Below, in pieces: positions 52,890 through 62,026 of a stretch of 64,000 bases of DNA. The notes beneath the pieces were generated by a model. It saw only the letters and a program-made list of their open reading frames with translations, did not search any database and was not told the DNA's origin. Numbering within the stretch: position 1 is the stretch's first letter; each line of letters begins with the position of its first letter. The translations under genes and the position numbers were made by a program. This DNA is from Rhodococcus sp. ARC_M5. GTDB lineage: Bacteria > Actinomycetota > Actinomycetes > Mycobacteriales > Mycobacteriaceae. The stretch is taken from assembly GCF_022810405.1 (NCBI RefSeq), contig NZ_JALGQE010000001.1, positions 496,001 to 560,000 of the forward strand, read 5' to 3'.

Positions 52890-54077
52890 ATGACCACTTC
52901 TCGGTCCACCTTCCGCGCAACGCGGAAGGCCACCACGGTGCGCGCTGCAGTGATCGCGGCAATGGCGTGCTCGCTTGCCCTCGGTTCCGGTGTTGCAGCC
53001 CACGCTCAGCCCACGACCGCGCCCGCCCCGCCCGCCACCGTGCAGGGCGACGACGTCATCCCGCCCGCACCGACCGAGGCGTCACCCAAGGCCGCCGACC
53101 AGGGCATCGTTCCCCCGAGTATCGATTCCGCAGCTCCTGCGACCAGCACCTACGATCCACAGGCCGAGACGAAGGGGTACGGCCCGGCATTCACGAACTT
53201 CCTCGCCGGCTTCCTGTACAGCGTCGTCAATCCGAACGTGGCACCGCAGGGTGCCAACGACTGGAACTGCAAGCCGTCCGCTGCGCATCCGCGGCCGGTC
53301 GTGCTGCTGCACGGCACCTGGGAGAACGCGTTCAACAACTTCGCGCGTATGTCGCCTGCCTTGAAGAAGGAAGGGTACTGCGTCTTCGCACTGAACTACG
53401 GTGACACCGATTCGAGTGCCGTCGGTCAGATCAAGTCACTGCGCGGCACGGACTCCGTTGCCTCCAGCGCCAAGGAAATCGCAACGTACATCGACGCAGT
53501 GCGGGCCGCCACCGGCTCCGCCCAGGTCGACATCGTCGGTCACTCCCAGGGTGGCCTCGTCACGCGTCAGTACCTTCGCTTCGAGGGCGGTGCCAACCCG
53601 GCCGATCCCACCAAGAACAAGGTGAACACTGTCGTCAGCGTCGCCGGCTCGAACCACGGCACGACTCTCGTCGGAATCGGCACTCTGGGTCGCACCATCA
53701 ACAACCTGGGCCTGAACGTGCTGGGCGTCGTCGGTGCCATCGCGGGCCCCGCGGCCTCGGACCAGGTCATCGACTCTCCACTGGTCAAGGGACTGGCTGT
53801 GGGCGGTGACACCGACCCCGGCATCAAATACACCGTGATCGGCACCAAGTACGACGAGGTCGTCACCCCGTACAAGACGACGTTCCTCGCCGCGGGTCCC
53901 GGTGCCACGGTCAACAACGTCACCCTGCAGGACGGCTGCGGAATCGATCTGTCCGATCACCTGTCGATCTCGGTCTCGCTACGCGCGATCGGCATCGTGA
54001 AGAATGCACTGGATCCGAAGGGCTTCCCCACGAAGTCGATCCCGTGTGCGTACAACTCACCCATCACCGGCGGATAG
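52890..54077 (+). CDS. secreted triacylglycerol lipase/esterase
   Basis: A 395-residue alpha/beta hydrolase. An Arg/Lys n-region and hydrophobic core (VRAAVIAAMACSLALGSGVA) ending at AHAQP form a Sec signal peptide. A Pro/Ala-rich linker follows. The catalytic blocks are HGTWENAFNNF (oxyanion), VDIVGHSQGGLVTRQYL (Ser nucleophile) and GIDLSDHLSISVS (His). It resembles the class 2 lipases of actinobacteria that hydrolyse triglycerides. The ATG at 52890 is preceded by GAAAG. It would be exported. Confidence 0.87.
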   Translation: MTTSRSTFRATRKATTVRAAVIAAMACSLALGSGVAAHAQPTTAPAPPATVQGDDVIPPAPTEASPKAADQGIVPPSIDSAAPATSTYDPQAETKGYGPAFTNFLAGFLYSVVNPNVAPQGANDWNCKPSAAHPRPVVLLHGTWENAFNNFARMSPALKKEGYCVFALNYGDTDSSAVGQIKSLRGTDSVASSAKEIATYIDAVRAATGSAQVDIVGHSQGGLVTRQYLRFEGGANPADPTKNKVNTVVSVAGSNHGTTLVGIGTLGRTINNLGLNVLGVVGAIAGPAASDQVIDSPLVKGLAVGGDTDPGIKYTVIGTKYDEVVTPYKTTFLAAGPGATVNNVTLQDGCGIDLSDHLSISVSLRAIGIVKNALDPKGFPTKSIPCAYNSPITGG

Positions 54078-54100
54078 CCATCGGTAGGGCTCAACCCCCG

Positions 54101-54137
54101 ATGAGGGCGATCGGCCGTCGACGCCGATCGCCCTCAT
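54101..54137. terminator. hairpin between lipase and glycosyltransferase genes
   Basis: ATGAGGGCGATCGG (54101-54114) and CCGATCGCCCTCAT (54124-54137) are perfectly complementary around a nine-base loop. It overlaps the last codons of the converging glycosyltransferase gene and can terminate both messages. Confidence 0.7.
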
Positions 54138-54976
54138 TGCCGTCGATCCACGCTCGTCGGACGCAAGCGACGAAGCTCGGAGCCGTCGAACTCCACGAGT
54201 CCGCGCGCGGCGAAGGCATCCAGCCAACCGATCATGGGCCACCGGCCCCATCGATCGAAGAACGTGCGTGCATTGGCGACGATGTCGTCGAGATGTTCCA
54301 CCGGAGGATCGGAGACCGGATGGAACTGGTGATACGCATGCGCCCCGCCGACCCACCGCAACCCCATGCCCGACGCCTCCGCGGTGGCCGCGAAATCGGT
54401 GTCCTCACCGCCGTAGCCGGTGTAGTCCTCGCAGAAGCCACCGAGTTCGATCCAATTCGCCGCACCGATCGCGAAGGACAGGGACCAGAACAGGTCGAAG
54501 TTGTCTCCGCGCTCCACGGTGTTCGCCGGCGGGTCGGGCCGCGCTCGGTGCGGCGCAGTCAGCAATGTCAGCGTCTCACCCTCGGCGCCGAGGTCCTTCT
54601 CTTTCAGGTACGTCACCGGGCCGCAGAGCAGCGCACGCTCGTTGTCGGGCAACGTTGCCGCGCAACGGTATCTCTCGATCATCTCCGGGCCGGGGATGCA
54701 GTCCACATCGAGGAACACCAGCAACTCCCCACCACGATCCAGTGCCGCGGCCGCGCCCAGGTTGCGGGCCCGTGCCAACGGCAACGGGTGCTGCTGGGGC
54801 ATCTCGATGCACGTTGCCGTCGAACCCGCCCGAGCGAGCACATCGACGATCGCGGTGTCGCCCATCGAGACGACGATGTGCTCGACCGGTCCCCCGGTCG
54901 AGTCGTTCAGACCGCGCACCTGCGCGGCCAAGTGTGCGTGGCGACCCGACACCACGGTGACGACGACGATCTTCAC
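54134..54976 (-). CDS. family 2 glycosyltransferase with galactosyltransferase-7C-like domain
   Basis: A 280-residue GT-A enzyme. The nucleotide-sugar block is LLVFLDVDCIPGPEM with the metal-binding D-x-D. The acceptor block is LGGFCEDYTGYGGEDTDFAA, the GGED motif of the 7C domain. It would add one sugar from a UDP- or GDP-sugar. It is the last gene of a leftward four-gene glycosyltransferase operon. The start is a GTG whose TGA overlaps the previous stop. Acceptor and sugar unknown. Confidence 0.82.
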   Translation of the reverse strand: MKIVVVTVVSGRHAHLAAQVRGLNDSTGGPVEHIVVSMGDTAIVDVLARAGSTATCIEMPQQHPLPLARARNLGAAAALDRGGELLVFLDVDCIPGPEMIERYRCAATLPDNERALLCGPVTYLKEKDLGAEGETLTLLTAPHRARPDPPANTVERGDNFDLFWSLSFAIGAANWIELGGFCEDYTGYGGEDTDFAATAEASGMGLRWVGGAHAYHQFHPVSDPPVEHLDDIVANARTFFDRWGRWPMIGWLDAFAARGLVEFDGSELRRLRPTSVDRRQ

Positions 54977-55980
54977 TGTCGCACCGTTCGAGGTGCGGCC
55001 TGCTCGATAGCCCGGGCGGCGCGGGCGGGAGCGCCGTCGGTGCGCAGGGCAGACCAGCGCCGACCACCGAGCTCGAGGGCGCGGCCCGCCGCCGCGTGCC
55101 ATCGCGCGACGGACGGCCATGTATCGAGCACTTCTGCCACCGCACCGTCGGCCAGGGCCCGTCCGGTGGCCGACTGCTCGTCGAAGGGTCGAGCCTGCGG
55201 CACCACGATGGCGGGCGCGCCCGACGCGGCGACGTCGGCGATCGCATTCTGCCCGGCGTGCGTGACGACGAGTGCTGCCGAGCACAACACCGGCCAGACG
55301 TCGTCCACCCAGTCGCCGCCTGCGACGCCGAGTGCGCGGAACCGGAAGCGAGGATCCACCGCCGACCACGAGTCCACCAGATCGTCGGTCAGCGACGTAC
55401 CACCGGCAGCACCCAGCACCACCACGGTGGGGTCGGCGTTTCTCGCGGTTCGCTCACGTCCGGCGAATCGACTGATCGAGCCCGCGTAGGTGGTCTTCTC
55501 GCTGTAGGGATGCAGCCAGGCCGGGTCGTAGACCTGCTGCGACCACGGCGCGACGATGTGCGTTGCCGACCGGTACGCGAGGCTGTGGACCGGATCCGCC
55601 CTCTCTCCCGGCACCGCCATCACGACGACGCGAACTCCCATGAGCCGCAGGAACATCGCCACTTCCACCGAAACGTCGACCACCACCGCCCGCGGGCGCT
55701 CGCGAGCCACCCACTCCGCGATGATCGCCATCCGTTCGGTCAGTCCGTCCACGTCGTGCGGAGCCCAGTGCAGTACGCCTCCAGCGGAAGGATCATCTGG
55801 AGAAGCATTGTCCGAGTCCTCGTCGACATCGAGAGGCAGAGTGATCCACTCGGCCGCCGCATGCCCTGCCGGTCGAGACCGCGAGGACAGCACTGTCATC
55901 GGCTCGGCCATCGACCGAGCGATGGCGTCGGAGCGCGTGATGTGGCCGACCCCGTGGTGGTGCGCGTAGTAGCCGATCAT
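54973..55980 (-). CDS. GT-B glycosyltransferase (MurG/UGT-like)
   Basis: A 335-residue GT-B enzyme. The N-terminal block is MIGYYAHHHGVGHITRSDAI, close to the MurG/UGT acceptor-side loop. The C-terminal donor site is THAGQNAIADVAASGAPAIV followed by PQARPFDEQ. It would transfer a sugar to an unknown acceptor. It overlaps both neighbours by four bases. No membrane segment or signal peptide is seen, so it acts in the cytoplasm or at the inner membrane face. Confidence 0.8.
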   Translation of the reverse strand: MIGYYAHHHGVGHITRSDAIARSMAEPMTVLSSRSRPAGHAAAEWITLPLDVDEDSDNASPDDPSAGGVLHWAPHDVDGLTERMAIIAEWVARERPRAVVVDVSVEVAMFLRLMGVRVVVMAVPGERADPVHSLAYRSATHIVAPWSQQVYDPAWLHPYSEKTTYAGSISRFAGRERTARNADPTVVVLGAAGGTSLTDDLVDSWSAVDPRFRFRALGVAGGDWVDDVWPVLCSAALVVTHAGQNAIADVAASGAPAIVVPQARPFDEQSATGRALADGAVAEVLDTWPSVARWHAAAGRALELGGRRWSALRTDGAPARAARAIEQAAPRTVRQ

Positions 55981-57086
55981 GCGATCGCGAGCCGATCCTC
56001 GATCGGGTCGGCAGCGGCGGCCAAGGTCGAGTGGTACAGCGCCTCGTACTCGTCCACCATGCGGTGCATGGAGCACACCTTCTCCGCCCGCGCACGAACG
56101 TCGGATCTCTTCAGCGCCGCCGCCTCGGGAATCGCTGCGGCCAGCCCGTGTACGTCGTCGGCCGCAACCAGCACTCCCGACGAGGCATCGACGATCTCCG
56201 GAATCCCACCCCTGGCGAACGCAGCGACGGGAGTCCCGCACGCCAGTGCTTCCGCCACCACCAGGCCGTACGGCTCGGACCAGACCGGTGAGACGAGCGC
56301 TACCTCGGCACCGGCCACCAACGCCGCAAGCGCGGGCTGATCGAGGTGCCCGACGTAGCGGATGTTCTCGTCGAGCATCGGCTCGACGAACTCGTGAAAG
56401 TAGTCGAGATTGCTCAGCGGCCCGGCGATACGCAGCGAGCGGCCTGCCTCCTTCGCAGCCGCAATGGCCAGGTGGAGTCCCTTCTCCGGGACGACCCGAC
56501 CCGACCACACCACGTAGTCGCCGCCCACACCGAACGGCCACTCCTCCAACGAAATTCCGTTGCGAACCACGACGGTTCCGGTGGTGACATCTGCCCACTG
56601 CGAGGCGGCGAACTCACTGACCGCAGCAAAAGTATTGGCACCTGGCGGGGCCAACGCCACCGCGGACTCGAGCCACGCGAACGGCGGTGTGTGCAGTGTC
56701 GTCACCATCGGTATCGGCAGCGTCGACGACATGGCGAGCGGCAGATAGTGCAGGCTGTGGTTGTGCACGATGTCGAAGGACCGAGACATCGTCCCGGCGA
56801 GCTCCATCATCACCGCCAGATACGCATGATGCTCGCGGATCGCGGTGGGAGTGATCGCGACGTCCGCGATCGAAATCGGCGTCAGGTCCAACGTTCGCAC
56901 CGGTAGCAGCGTCGCATCCAGATCGACACTCGACCCGTCCGCAGCGAACAGACTCACCTGATGCCCACGCTCGGTGAGTGCCCGCACCAGGTTGTAGACA
57001 TGTGCCTCCAGACCGCCCGCGAAAGGCTGCGCCACCGGAAAACTCGATGACGCCAGCACCGCGATGCGAAGTGGCTTCTCGTTCAA
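55977..57086 (-). CDS. family 4 glycosyltransferase
   Basis: A 369-residue GT4 enzyme. The N-terminal loop PFAGGLEAHVYNLVRALTER binds the acceptor side, and the C-terminal E-x7-E motif is in PVWSEPYGLVVAEALACGTP. The middle has VVWSGRVVPEKGLHLAI. The start is an unusual TTG, chosen because AAGGAG lies five bases upstream and TTGA overlaps the previous stop by four bases. It adds a sugar with retention of configuration. The product is unknown. Confidence 0.85.
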   Translation of the reverse strand: MNEKPLRIAVLASSSFPVAQPFAGGLEAHVYNLVRALTERGHQVSLFAADGSSVDLDATLLPVRTLDLTPISIADVAITPTAIREHHAYLAVMMELAGTMSRSFDIVHNHSLHYLPLAMSSTLPIPMVTTLHTPPFAWLESAVALAPPGANTFAAVSEFAASQWADVTTGTVVVRNGISLEEWPFGVGGDYVVWSGRVVPEKGLHLAIAAAKEAGRSLRIAGPLSNLDYFHEFVEPMLDENIRYVGHLDQPALAALVAGAEVALVSPVWSEPYGLVVAEALACGTPVAAFARGGIPEIVDASSGVLVAADDVHGLAAAIPEAAALKRSDVRARAEKVCSMHRMVDEYEALYHSTLAAAADPIEDRLAIA

Positions 57087-58168
57087 CGCATCTCCTTGAT
57101 CACTGCTCGATAGATCGCTGCATGGGTATCTGCAATTCGTTGTCGCTGTTGCGCTCTGGTGCCGGAGTCGACGGCCGGAGTGCGATCTGCGTGCGATGCG
57201 CGCAGTGCAGCGACGAGGGTGGCGGGATCGAACGAGTCGACCCCCATTCGGAAGCTGTGTACCCGAGCCTGGTCCGCGTAGAACCCGCAGTCCGACGCAA
57301 CAACGGCCGTTCCGAGATCGCGGCAGGCCTCCAGCCAGCCGGAATGCGTTCCGAAGCGATACGGAAGCACCGACACATCGATCGCCGACAGGTAGTCCCA
57401 CAGCGCGTCGTCGTCGAACCGTCCGTGCACGCGTACGTCCACGTCGGGAAAGCTGGTGTAGTCCAGCAACTTCGCGCCGATGGTGGGGTTGTACCAGTGG
57501 CTGGAGTGTTCGAAGACGTCCTCGTCGATGTCCAGCCGGACGGTTGCGTCGGGGAGCGAACGTGCGGCCTCGACGACCGCATCCATCACGGCCAACGGGT
57601 CCATGTTGGACCGCAGGTTCTTGGCGTGGACACCGATGACGAACGACTCCGACGGCGGGCGCGGGCGATCCATTCGATCGAGAGGCACGACATGCGGATG
57701 CTCCACCACCGTGGATCGAACGCCCCACCGATCGTGGATCCAGGCGGCCGCACCCGGAGTCAGGGTGATCACGGCATCGGCTGCCCGCACGAGTACGTCG
57801 AGTTGCCTCAGATGCTGCACGTTGTCCGTGAAATGAGGGTTGTGCAGGTCGTGGACCGTCAGTACCAAGGGCAGGCGGCGGCCGTGCAGATGGTCGACGG
57901 TGCGCGTGAGTTCCTCCGGCGCGAAGGACTCGAATCCGAAATGCACGTGCAGAACATCGAAGTGCACCTCGGTCTGTTCGGCGAGCCACCGGGCATCGAG
58001 CAGTCGGGGTGGCCACCACTGCCCGGGTACGTCGACCCGGACGGGTGCTGGATCAGGAAGCAGCTGCACCGATCCGGCGGACAGCGGCTCGCGCTCGGAG
58101 CCGGAGCGGACGGGCAGGAGGTGTTGGACGTAGGCATGCGAGGACGGAACCGATGCAACGCGAATCAT
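57083..58168 (-). CDS. GT-B glycosyltransferase (GT1/GT4-like)
   Basis: A 361-residue GT-B protein and the first gene of the leftward operon. It contains LTVHDLHNPHFTDNVQHLRQ on the N-terminal side and SGWLEACRDLGTAVVASDCG at the donor site. The glutamate pair of typical GT4 enzymes is less complete than in the next gene. The ATG follows GAAGGAATTC. A 168-bp gap divides it from the divergent WcbI-like gene. Function beyond sugar transfer is unknown. Confidence 0.78.
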   Translation of the reverse strand: MIRVASVPSSHAYVQHLLPVRSGSEREPLSAGSVQLLPDPAPVRVDVPGQWWPPRLLDARWLAEQTEVHFDVLHVHFGFESFAPEELTRTVDHLHGRRLPLVLTVHDLHNPHFTDNVQHLRQLDVLVRAADAVITLTPGAAAWIHDRWGVRSTVVEHPHVVPLDRMDRPRPPSESFVIGVHAKNLRSNMDPLAVMDAVVEAARSLPDATVRLDIDEDVFEHSSHWYNPTIGAKLLDYTSFPDVDVRVHGRFDDDALWDYLSAIDVSVLPYRFGTHSGWLEACRDLGTAVVASDCGFYADQARVHSFRMGVDSFDPATLVAALRASHADRTPAVDSGTRAQQRQRIADTHAAIYRAVIKEMR

Positions 58169-58336
58169 GAATTCCTTCGGGTACGGGCAGGACGATCGTG
58201 CCTGGTCCCGACACGCGATACGTGGCCTGTACCCACTTGTGCCGGGGTTCAATCGGGGTTGGCGCAGCAGGTTCACCGGGTCTACGTTGACGAGTGAATG
58301 GTCCACCATCAACACGCACACGACGTCGGGGCAAGC

Positions 58337-59272
58337 ATGGACGGTCGCACCCGCCACTACGGCGATTTCTACGCAGCAGCGCACGATCCGGGTCGATCCG
58401 ACGACGACAGACCCCTCCTGCTCGTCTGGGGAAATTGCCAGGCCGAGGCACTTCGCATCCTTCTCGGTTCCGATCCGTCCATGCCGCTGCGGACTGTGCG
58501 GATTCCCCCCGTGCACGAGCTCGAGTCCTCGGACCTGGTACACGTCGACCGACTCGTGCGCCGGACGTCGGTGCTACTCACCCAACCGGTTCGAGCCGGC
58601 TATCGTTCACTGCCGCTGGGGGTGCCCGATCTCACCGAAGCGCTCCCACCCGACGCCACCGTCATCCGCTGGCCGGTGCTGAGATACGCGGCACTGCATC
58701 CCTTTCAGGTCATCGTTCGACATCCGAGCGACCCGTCCGCAGTCCCGAACACGGTGCCCTACCACGACTTACGCACCATCCTGGCCGCTCGTCGCGGCCT
58801 CGGCAGCCATGAGGACTGGGATCGATCGGTCTCGGACGACGGTCTTCGACAGGCAGCCGAGTCGAGCCTCGACGAGTTGCGGCGACGCGAGAGCCGGGAC
58901 ACCGACATCGCTGCGTCCGACCTGTTCTGCGCAGCCGGGAGCAACGCCACCCACACGATCAACCATGCGACCAACACGGTGCTCACTGCTCTGGCCCAGC
59001 GGATACTCGATCATCTGGGAACCGGTAGCACGGTCCGAGATCCGGGGCGCGAATTGCTCGGAGGTGTTCGTGCGCCGGTCGAGCGGCGAGTGCTGGACGC
59101 ACTCGGCCTGGACGGCGAGCCGCGTGCGAATTGGTCGGTCGACGGCAATCCTCTGTCGCCGGATTCCGTTCACCGCGCTCACCTGCTCTGGTACGCCGAA
59201 CGTCCCGAATTCATCGGTGCCGCGCTGGAACGTCATGCAGAACTGATCCGAACACTGGAGCTGGCACCGTGA
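58337..59272 (+). CDS. WcbI-like polysaccharide biosynthesis protein
   Basis: A 311-residue protein. The opening of the conserved domain, LLLVWGNCQAEALRILLGSD, matches WcbI, a CoA-binding protein of capsule loci thought to be an acetyltransferase. Later parts (FQVIVRHPSDPSAVPNTVPY, ASDLFCAAGSNATHTINHAT) fit the same fold. It may acetylate the glycan made by the surrounding glycosyltransferases. ATG 58337 follows GGGG; an earlier ATG at 58298 lacks a site. It overlaps the next gene by GTGA. Confidence 0.72.
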   Translation: MDGRTRHYGDFYAAAHDPGRSDDDRPLLLVWGNCQAEALRILLGSDPSMPLRTVRIPPVHELESSDLVHVDRLVRRTSVLLTQPVRAGYRSLPLGVPDLTEALPPDATVIRWPVLRYAALHPFQVIVRHPSDPSAVPNTVPYHDLRTILAARRGLGSHEDWDRSVSDDGLRQAAESSLDELRRRESRDTDIAASDLFCAAGSNATHTINHATNTVLTALAQRILDHLGTGSTVRDPGRELLGGVRAPVERRVLDALGLDGEPRANWSVDGNPLSPDSVHRAHLLWYAERPEFIGAALERHAELIRTLELAP

Positions 59273-61590
59273 CCCGGCCTACTCTGCACCTCGCCCTCGG
59301 CCCACCCGAACATGGGGTGGTGCGTTGTGCGCGCGAGTTGGCCGCTGCAACAGCGAATCCGGTGATCTCCGATATCGAGCAGGTCCCCCTCGACGCGCCG
59401 ATCCACGTGCACTTCACCGACAGGCTGTTCGGCCGCACCGCGACGGAGGCCGCGGATGCGTTCGTCGACTTCGCACGGCGGCACCGCGCGCCGGTCACCG
59501 TCACGGTGCACGATGTACCGCAACCATCGGACGGCCATGCCTTCGAGGTGCGTACGGACTGCTACCGGCGGGTGATCGACTGCGCCGCTGCCGTCGTCGT
59601 CTCCAGCATGCACGAGCGACTGCTGCTCGACGACGTCGTGGATCTGCAACACGATGTGCGGGTGATTCCGCTGCCGATCGGACGCGCGGTGCCGTCGATC
59701 GAGGACCGCGTCACCCCTCGACGAGTCGTCGGTGTTCTCGGGTTCGTCTATCCGGGCAAGGGGCACGAGGAGGTACTCGGTGCCATGACGTCGCTGGACA
59801 GCGACGTCGACTTTCTGTCGATCGGGTCCGCGTCACCGGGCCACGAATCCATGATCGGCGAACTCGCTTGTACTGCAGATCAACTCGATCGATCGTTCGT
59901 GTCGACCGGCTTCGTCCCCGACGACGAGCTCGACGAGGTCCTTCGATCCGTTGCAGTTCCCGTCGCGTTCCATCGCCACGTATCGGCATCGGGTTCGATC
60001 AATTCCTGGATCGCGGCAGGCCGTCGCCCACTCGTCCCCCGTGGACGGTACGTGGAAGAGATGGAGACCAATTCTCCCGGGGCACTGTGGATTCACGAAA
60101 ATTCGGTCGAGGGCCTCGCCGCTGCGATGGCGGAGGCTCTCCGCCATCCCGACAGGACATGGCAGCAGGACGACGTAGTCACCTACCCCACGCTGGGCCA
60201 GGCCGCCGCGCTGTACCGCGCACTGTTCGACGAACAGCGCGCGAAGACGGCAGACCGGCTACCCGACGGCCGGTGGGTGGTACCGGGCAATCGGTGGGAT
60301 CTCGCCGAGACCGTGGATCTGGATCCACGAGTGTCCGTGGTGATCCCGTACTTTCGCCAGCAACGCCAGCTCGAACTCGTCCTCGGCGCGCTGACCCTGC
60401 AGAGCTACCCGGCCCGCCGACTTCAGGTGATCGTGGCCGACGACGGCTCCCCCGAAGCACCGACCGTCGACGGCTTTCGTTCCGCGCTCGACATCACCGT
60501 CGTGCGGCAGCCCGATCTCGGCTTTCGTGCGGCGGCGGCCCGGAATCTCGGTGCCTCGGTCGCCGAAGGCGAGATTCTGTGTTTTCTGGATGCGGATACC
60601 GTTCCCGAGCCCGGGTACATCGCGGAATCGGTTCGGCTGCTCGCGTCCCTGCCCGACGCCCTCACCGTCGGTCGTCGGCGGCACGCCGATCTCACGGGTC
60701 GGTCCGCCGAGGACGTGGCGGGGTGGTTCCGCGGAGAGTCGGCCGCTCCGCCGGAATTGACGGAGCCGCAATGGCTCCGCGACGGGTATCGCCGTTCACG
60801 CCACCTACTCGACGCAGATCGGCGCTCGTACCGGTACATCATCAGCGCTGTGATGTCGTGCAGCCGTGAGCTGTTCTCCGAGATCGGCGGATTCGACGAG
60901 ACATTCGTCGGATACGGCGGAGAGGACTGGGATTTCGCACATCGCGCCTACGACGCCGGTGCCGTCCTGGCGCACCTGCCCCACGCGGTCGCATGGCACG
61001 ACGGGCCCGAATGGGCCGAGCGGACAGGCGGAGATCGCGAACGAAAGAATCTCGAGGCCCTGATGCTGTCCTCCAGGATCACCGACCCTGCCGCTCGCAC
61101 TCACGGCCTCGTCTACGCCGTCCCCGAGATCGTCGTCGTCGTCGATTCGACCGGGCACAGCTCTGCGTCGCTCCTTGTCACCGTCGGATCCGTTCTGCAC
61201 GAGAGAAATTGCGCGGTGTGGATAGCCGGGCCGGACGCGGCGCAGTTGCGACAGCGGTGGGGCGACATCGACCCACGCGTCCATCTGGGCAGGCCCGGCG
61301 ACACCTGCCGCAGCCACATCGTCGTGCACGTGCGTGGATTCGTGCTGTTCGGTGAGCAGGCTCTGCGCCGAATGCTGGCAATCGAAGCCGATCGCCTGAC
61401 CATAGACGTCGGCGGTATCGGCTCCGTCGAGCTACGCAGTTCGCGGTCGAATGCCCGCGCAGCGAGGTGGGCCGGCGCGCTGGGCCGTGAACACCAGGAC
61501 GTGGCCGAATCGCTGTTCGGTCATATGCACCGCACGGGACTCGAATTCGGGATCTCGCCCGGTGAACAACAGCCGAACCTGGCCTGGTGA
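59269..61590 (+). CDS. bifunctional glycosyltransferase (GT-B plus GT2)
   Basis: A 773-residue fusion. Residues about 1-340 are a GT-B domain (VTVHDVPQPSDGHAFEVRTD, GVLGFVYPGKGHEEVLGA). Residues about 355-620 are a GT-A family 2 domain with VSVVIPYFRQQRQLELVLGA, D-x-D in CFLDADTVPEP and the 7C motif FVGYGGEDWDFAHRAYDAG. About 150 further residues follow with no clear match. One protein could add two sugars in turn. The GTG start overlaps the WcbI stop. Confidence 0.82.
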   Translation: MTRPTLHLALGPPEHGVVRCARELAAATANPVISDIEQVPLDAPIHVHFTDRLFGRTATEAADAFVDFARRHRAPVTVTVHDVPQPSDGHAFEVRTDCYRRVIDCAAAVVVSSMHERLLLDDVVDLQHDVRVIPLPIGRAVPSIEDRVTPRRVVGVLGFVYPGKGHEEVLGAMTSLDSDVDFLSIGSASPGHESMIGELACTADQLDRSFVSTGFVPDDELDEVLRSVAVPVAFHRHVSASGSINSWIAAGRRPLVPRGRYVEEMETNSPGALWIHENSVEGLAAAMAEALRHPDRTWQQDDVVTYPTLGQAAALYRALFDEQRAKTADRLPDGRWVVPGNRWDLAETVDLDPRVSVVIPYFRQQRQLELVLGALTLQSYPARRLQVIVADDGSPEAPTVDGFRSALDITVVRQPDLGFRAAAARNLGASVAEGEILCFLDADTVPEPGYIAESVRLLASLPDALTVGRRRHADLTGRSAEDVAGWFRGESAAPPELTEPQWLRDGYRRSRHLLDADRRSYRYIISAVMSCSRELFSEIGGFDETFVGYGGEDWDFAHRAYDAGAVLAHLPHAVAWHDGPEWAERTGGDRERKNLEALMLSSRITDPAARTHGLVYAVPEIVVVVDSTGHSSASLLVTVGSVLHERNCAVWIAGPDAAQLRQRWGDIDPRVHLGRPGDTCRSHIVVHVRGFVLFGEQALRRMLAIEADRLTIDVGGIGSVELRSSRSNARAARWAGALGREHQDVAESLFGHMHRTGLEFGISPGEQQPNLAW

Positions 61591-61674
61591 TGGGAAGACA
61601 GTGCGGTGGCGATTGATGAAAGAATGCATGTCGGCAGTCGTCGGGGACGGCGGAAGAGCAAGGTCGGGTGGACG

Positions 61675-61905
61675 ATGAACAGAACTCTGTATTCGATGAT
61701 CTGGATGATGGCGATCATCGCTTTCGTTGCATTGATCTGGGGCACAGTCGGTTACGTGTACGCCGACGAACATCCGCTGCGTCGAGCGGCATTCGTCGGT
61801 GGCGGAGTTCTGATCTCGGGATGGCTGATCGTGCTCGCGGCCGTGGGTATCAAGATTTCGCGTCTGAAGGCACGCAGGCGCGCGAGCAACTCCGACGACG
61901 ACTGA
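61675..61905 (+). CDS. small two-helix membrane protein
   Basis: A 76-residue protein. Two hydrophobic segments are MIWMMAIIAFVALIWGTVGY and FVGGGVLISGWLIVLAAVGI, separated by a short charged loop, with a basic-then-acidic tail. No family is recognised. The start is uncertain: ATG at 61675 after GGTGG, or GTG at 61606. It lies between the fused glycosyltransferase and the phosphatidyltransferase-like gene, both on the same strand. Confidence 0.6.
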   Translation: MNRTLYSMIWMMAIIAFVALIWGTVGYVYADEHPLRRAAFVGGGVLISGWLIVLAAVGIKISRLKARRRASNSDDD

Positions 61906-62026
61906 CGGCACCGAGGTGCGGATTGAGAACGTCGTGGACGGGTACTCCGCTTCGAAGTCTCGACGTGCAGTCGCCGGTCACCTGCTCGTCGAGTTCCTCT
62001 CAGTCGGTGCCGAGCAAGGGTCCTCG

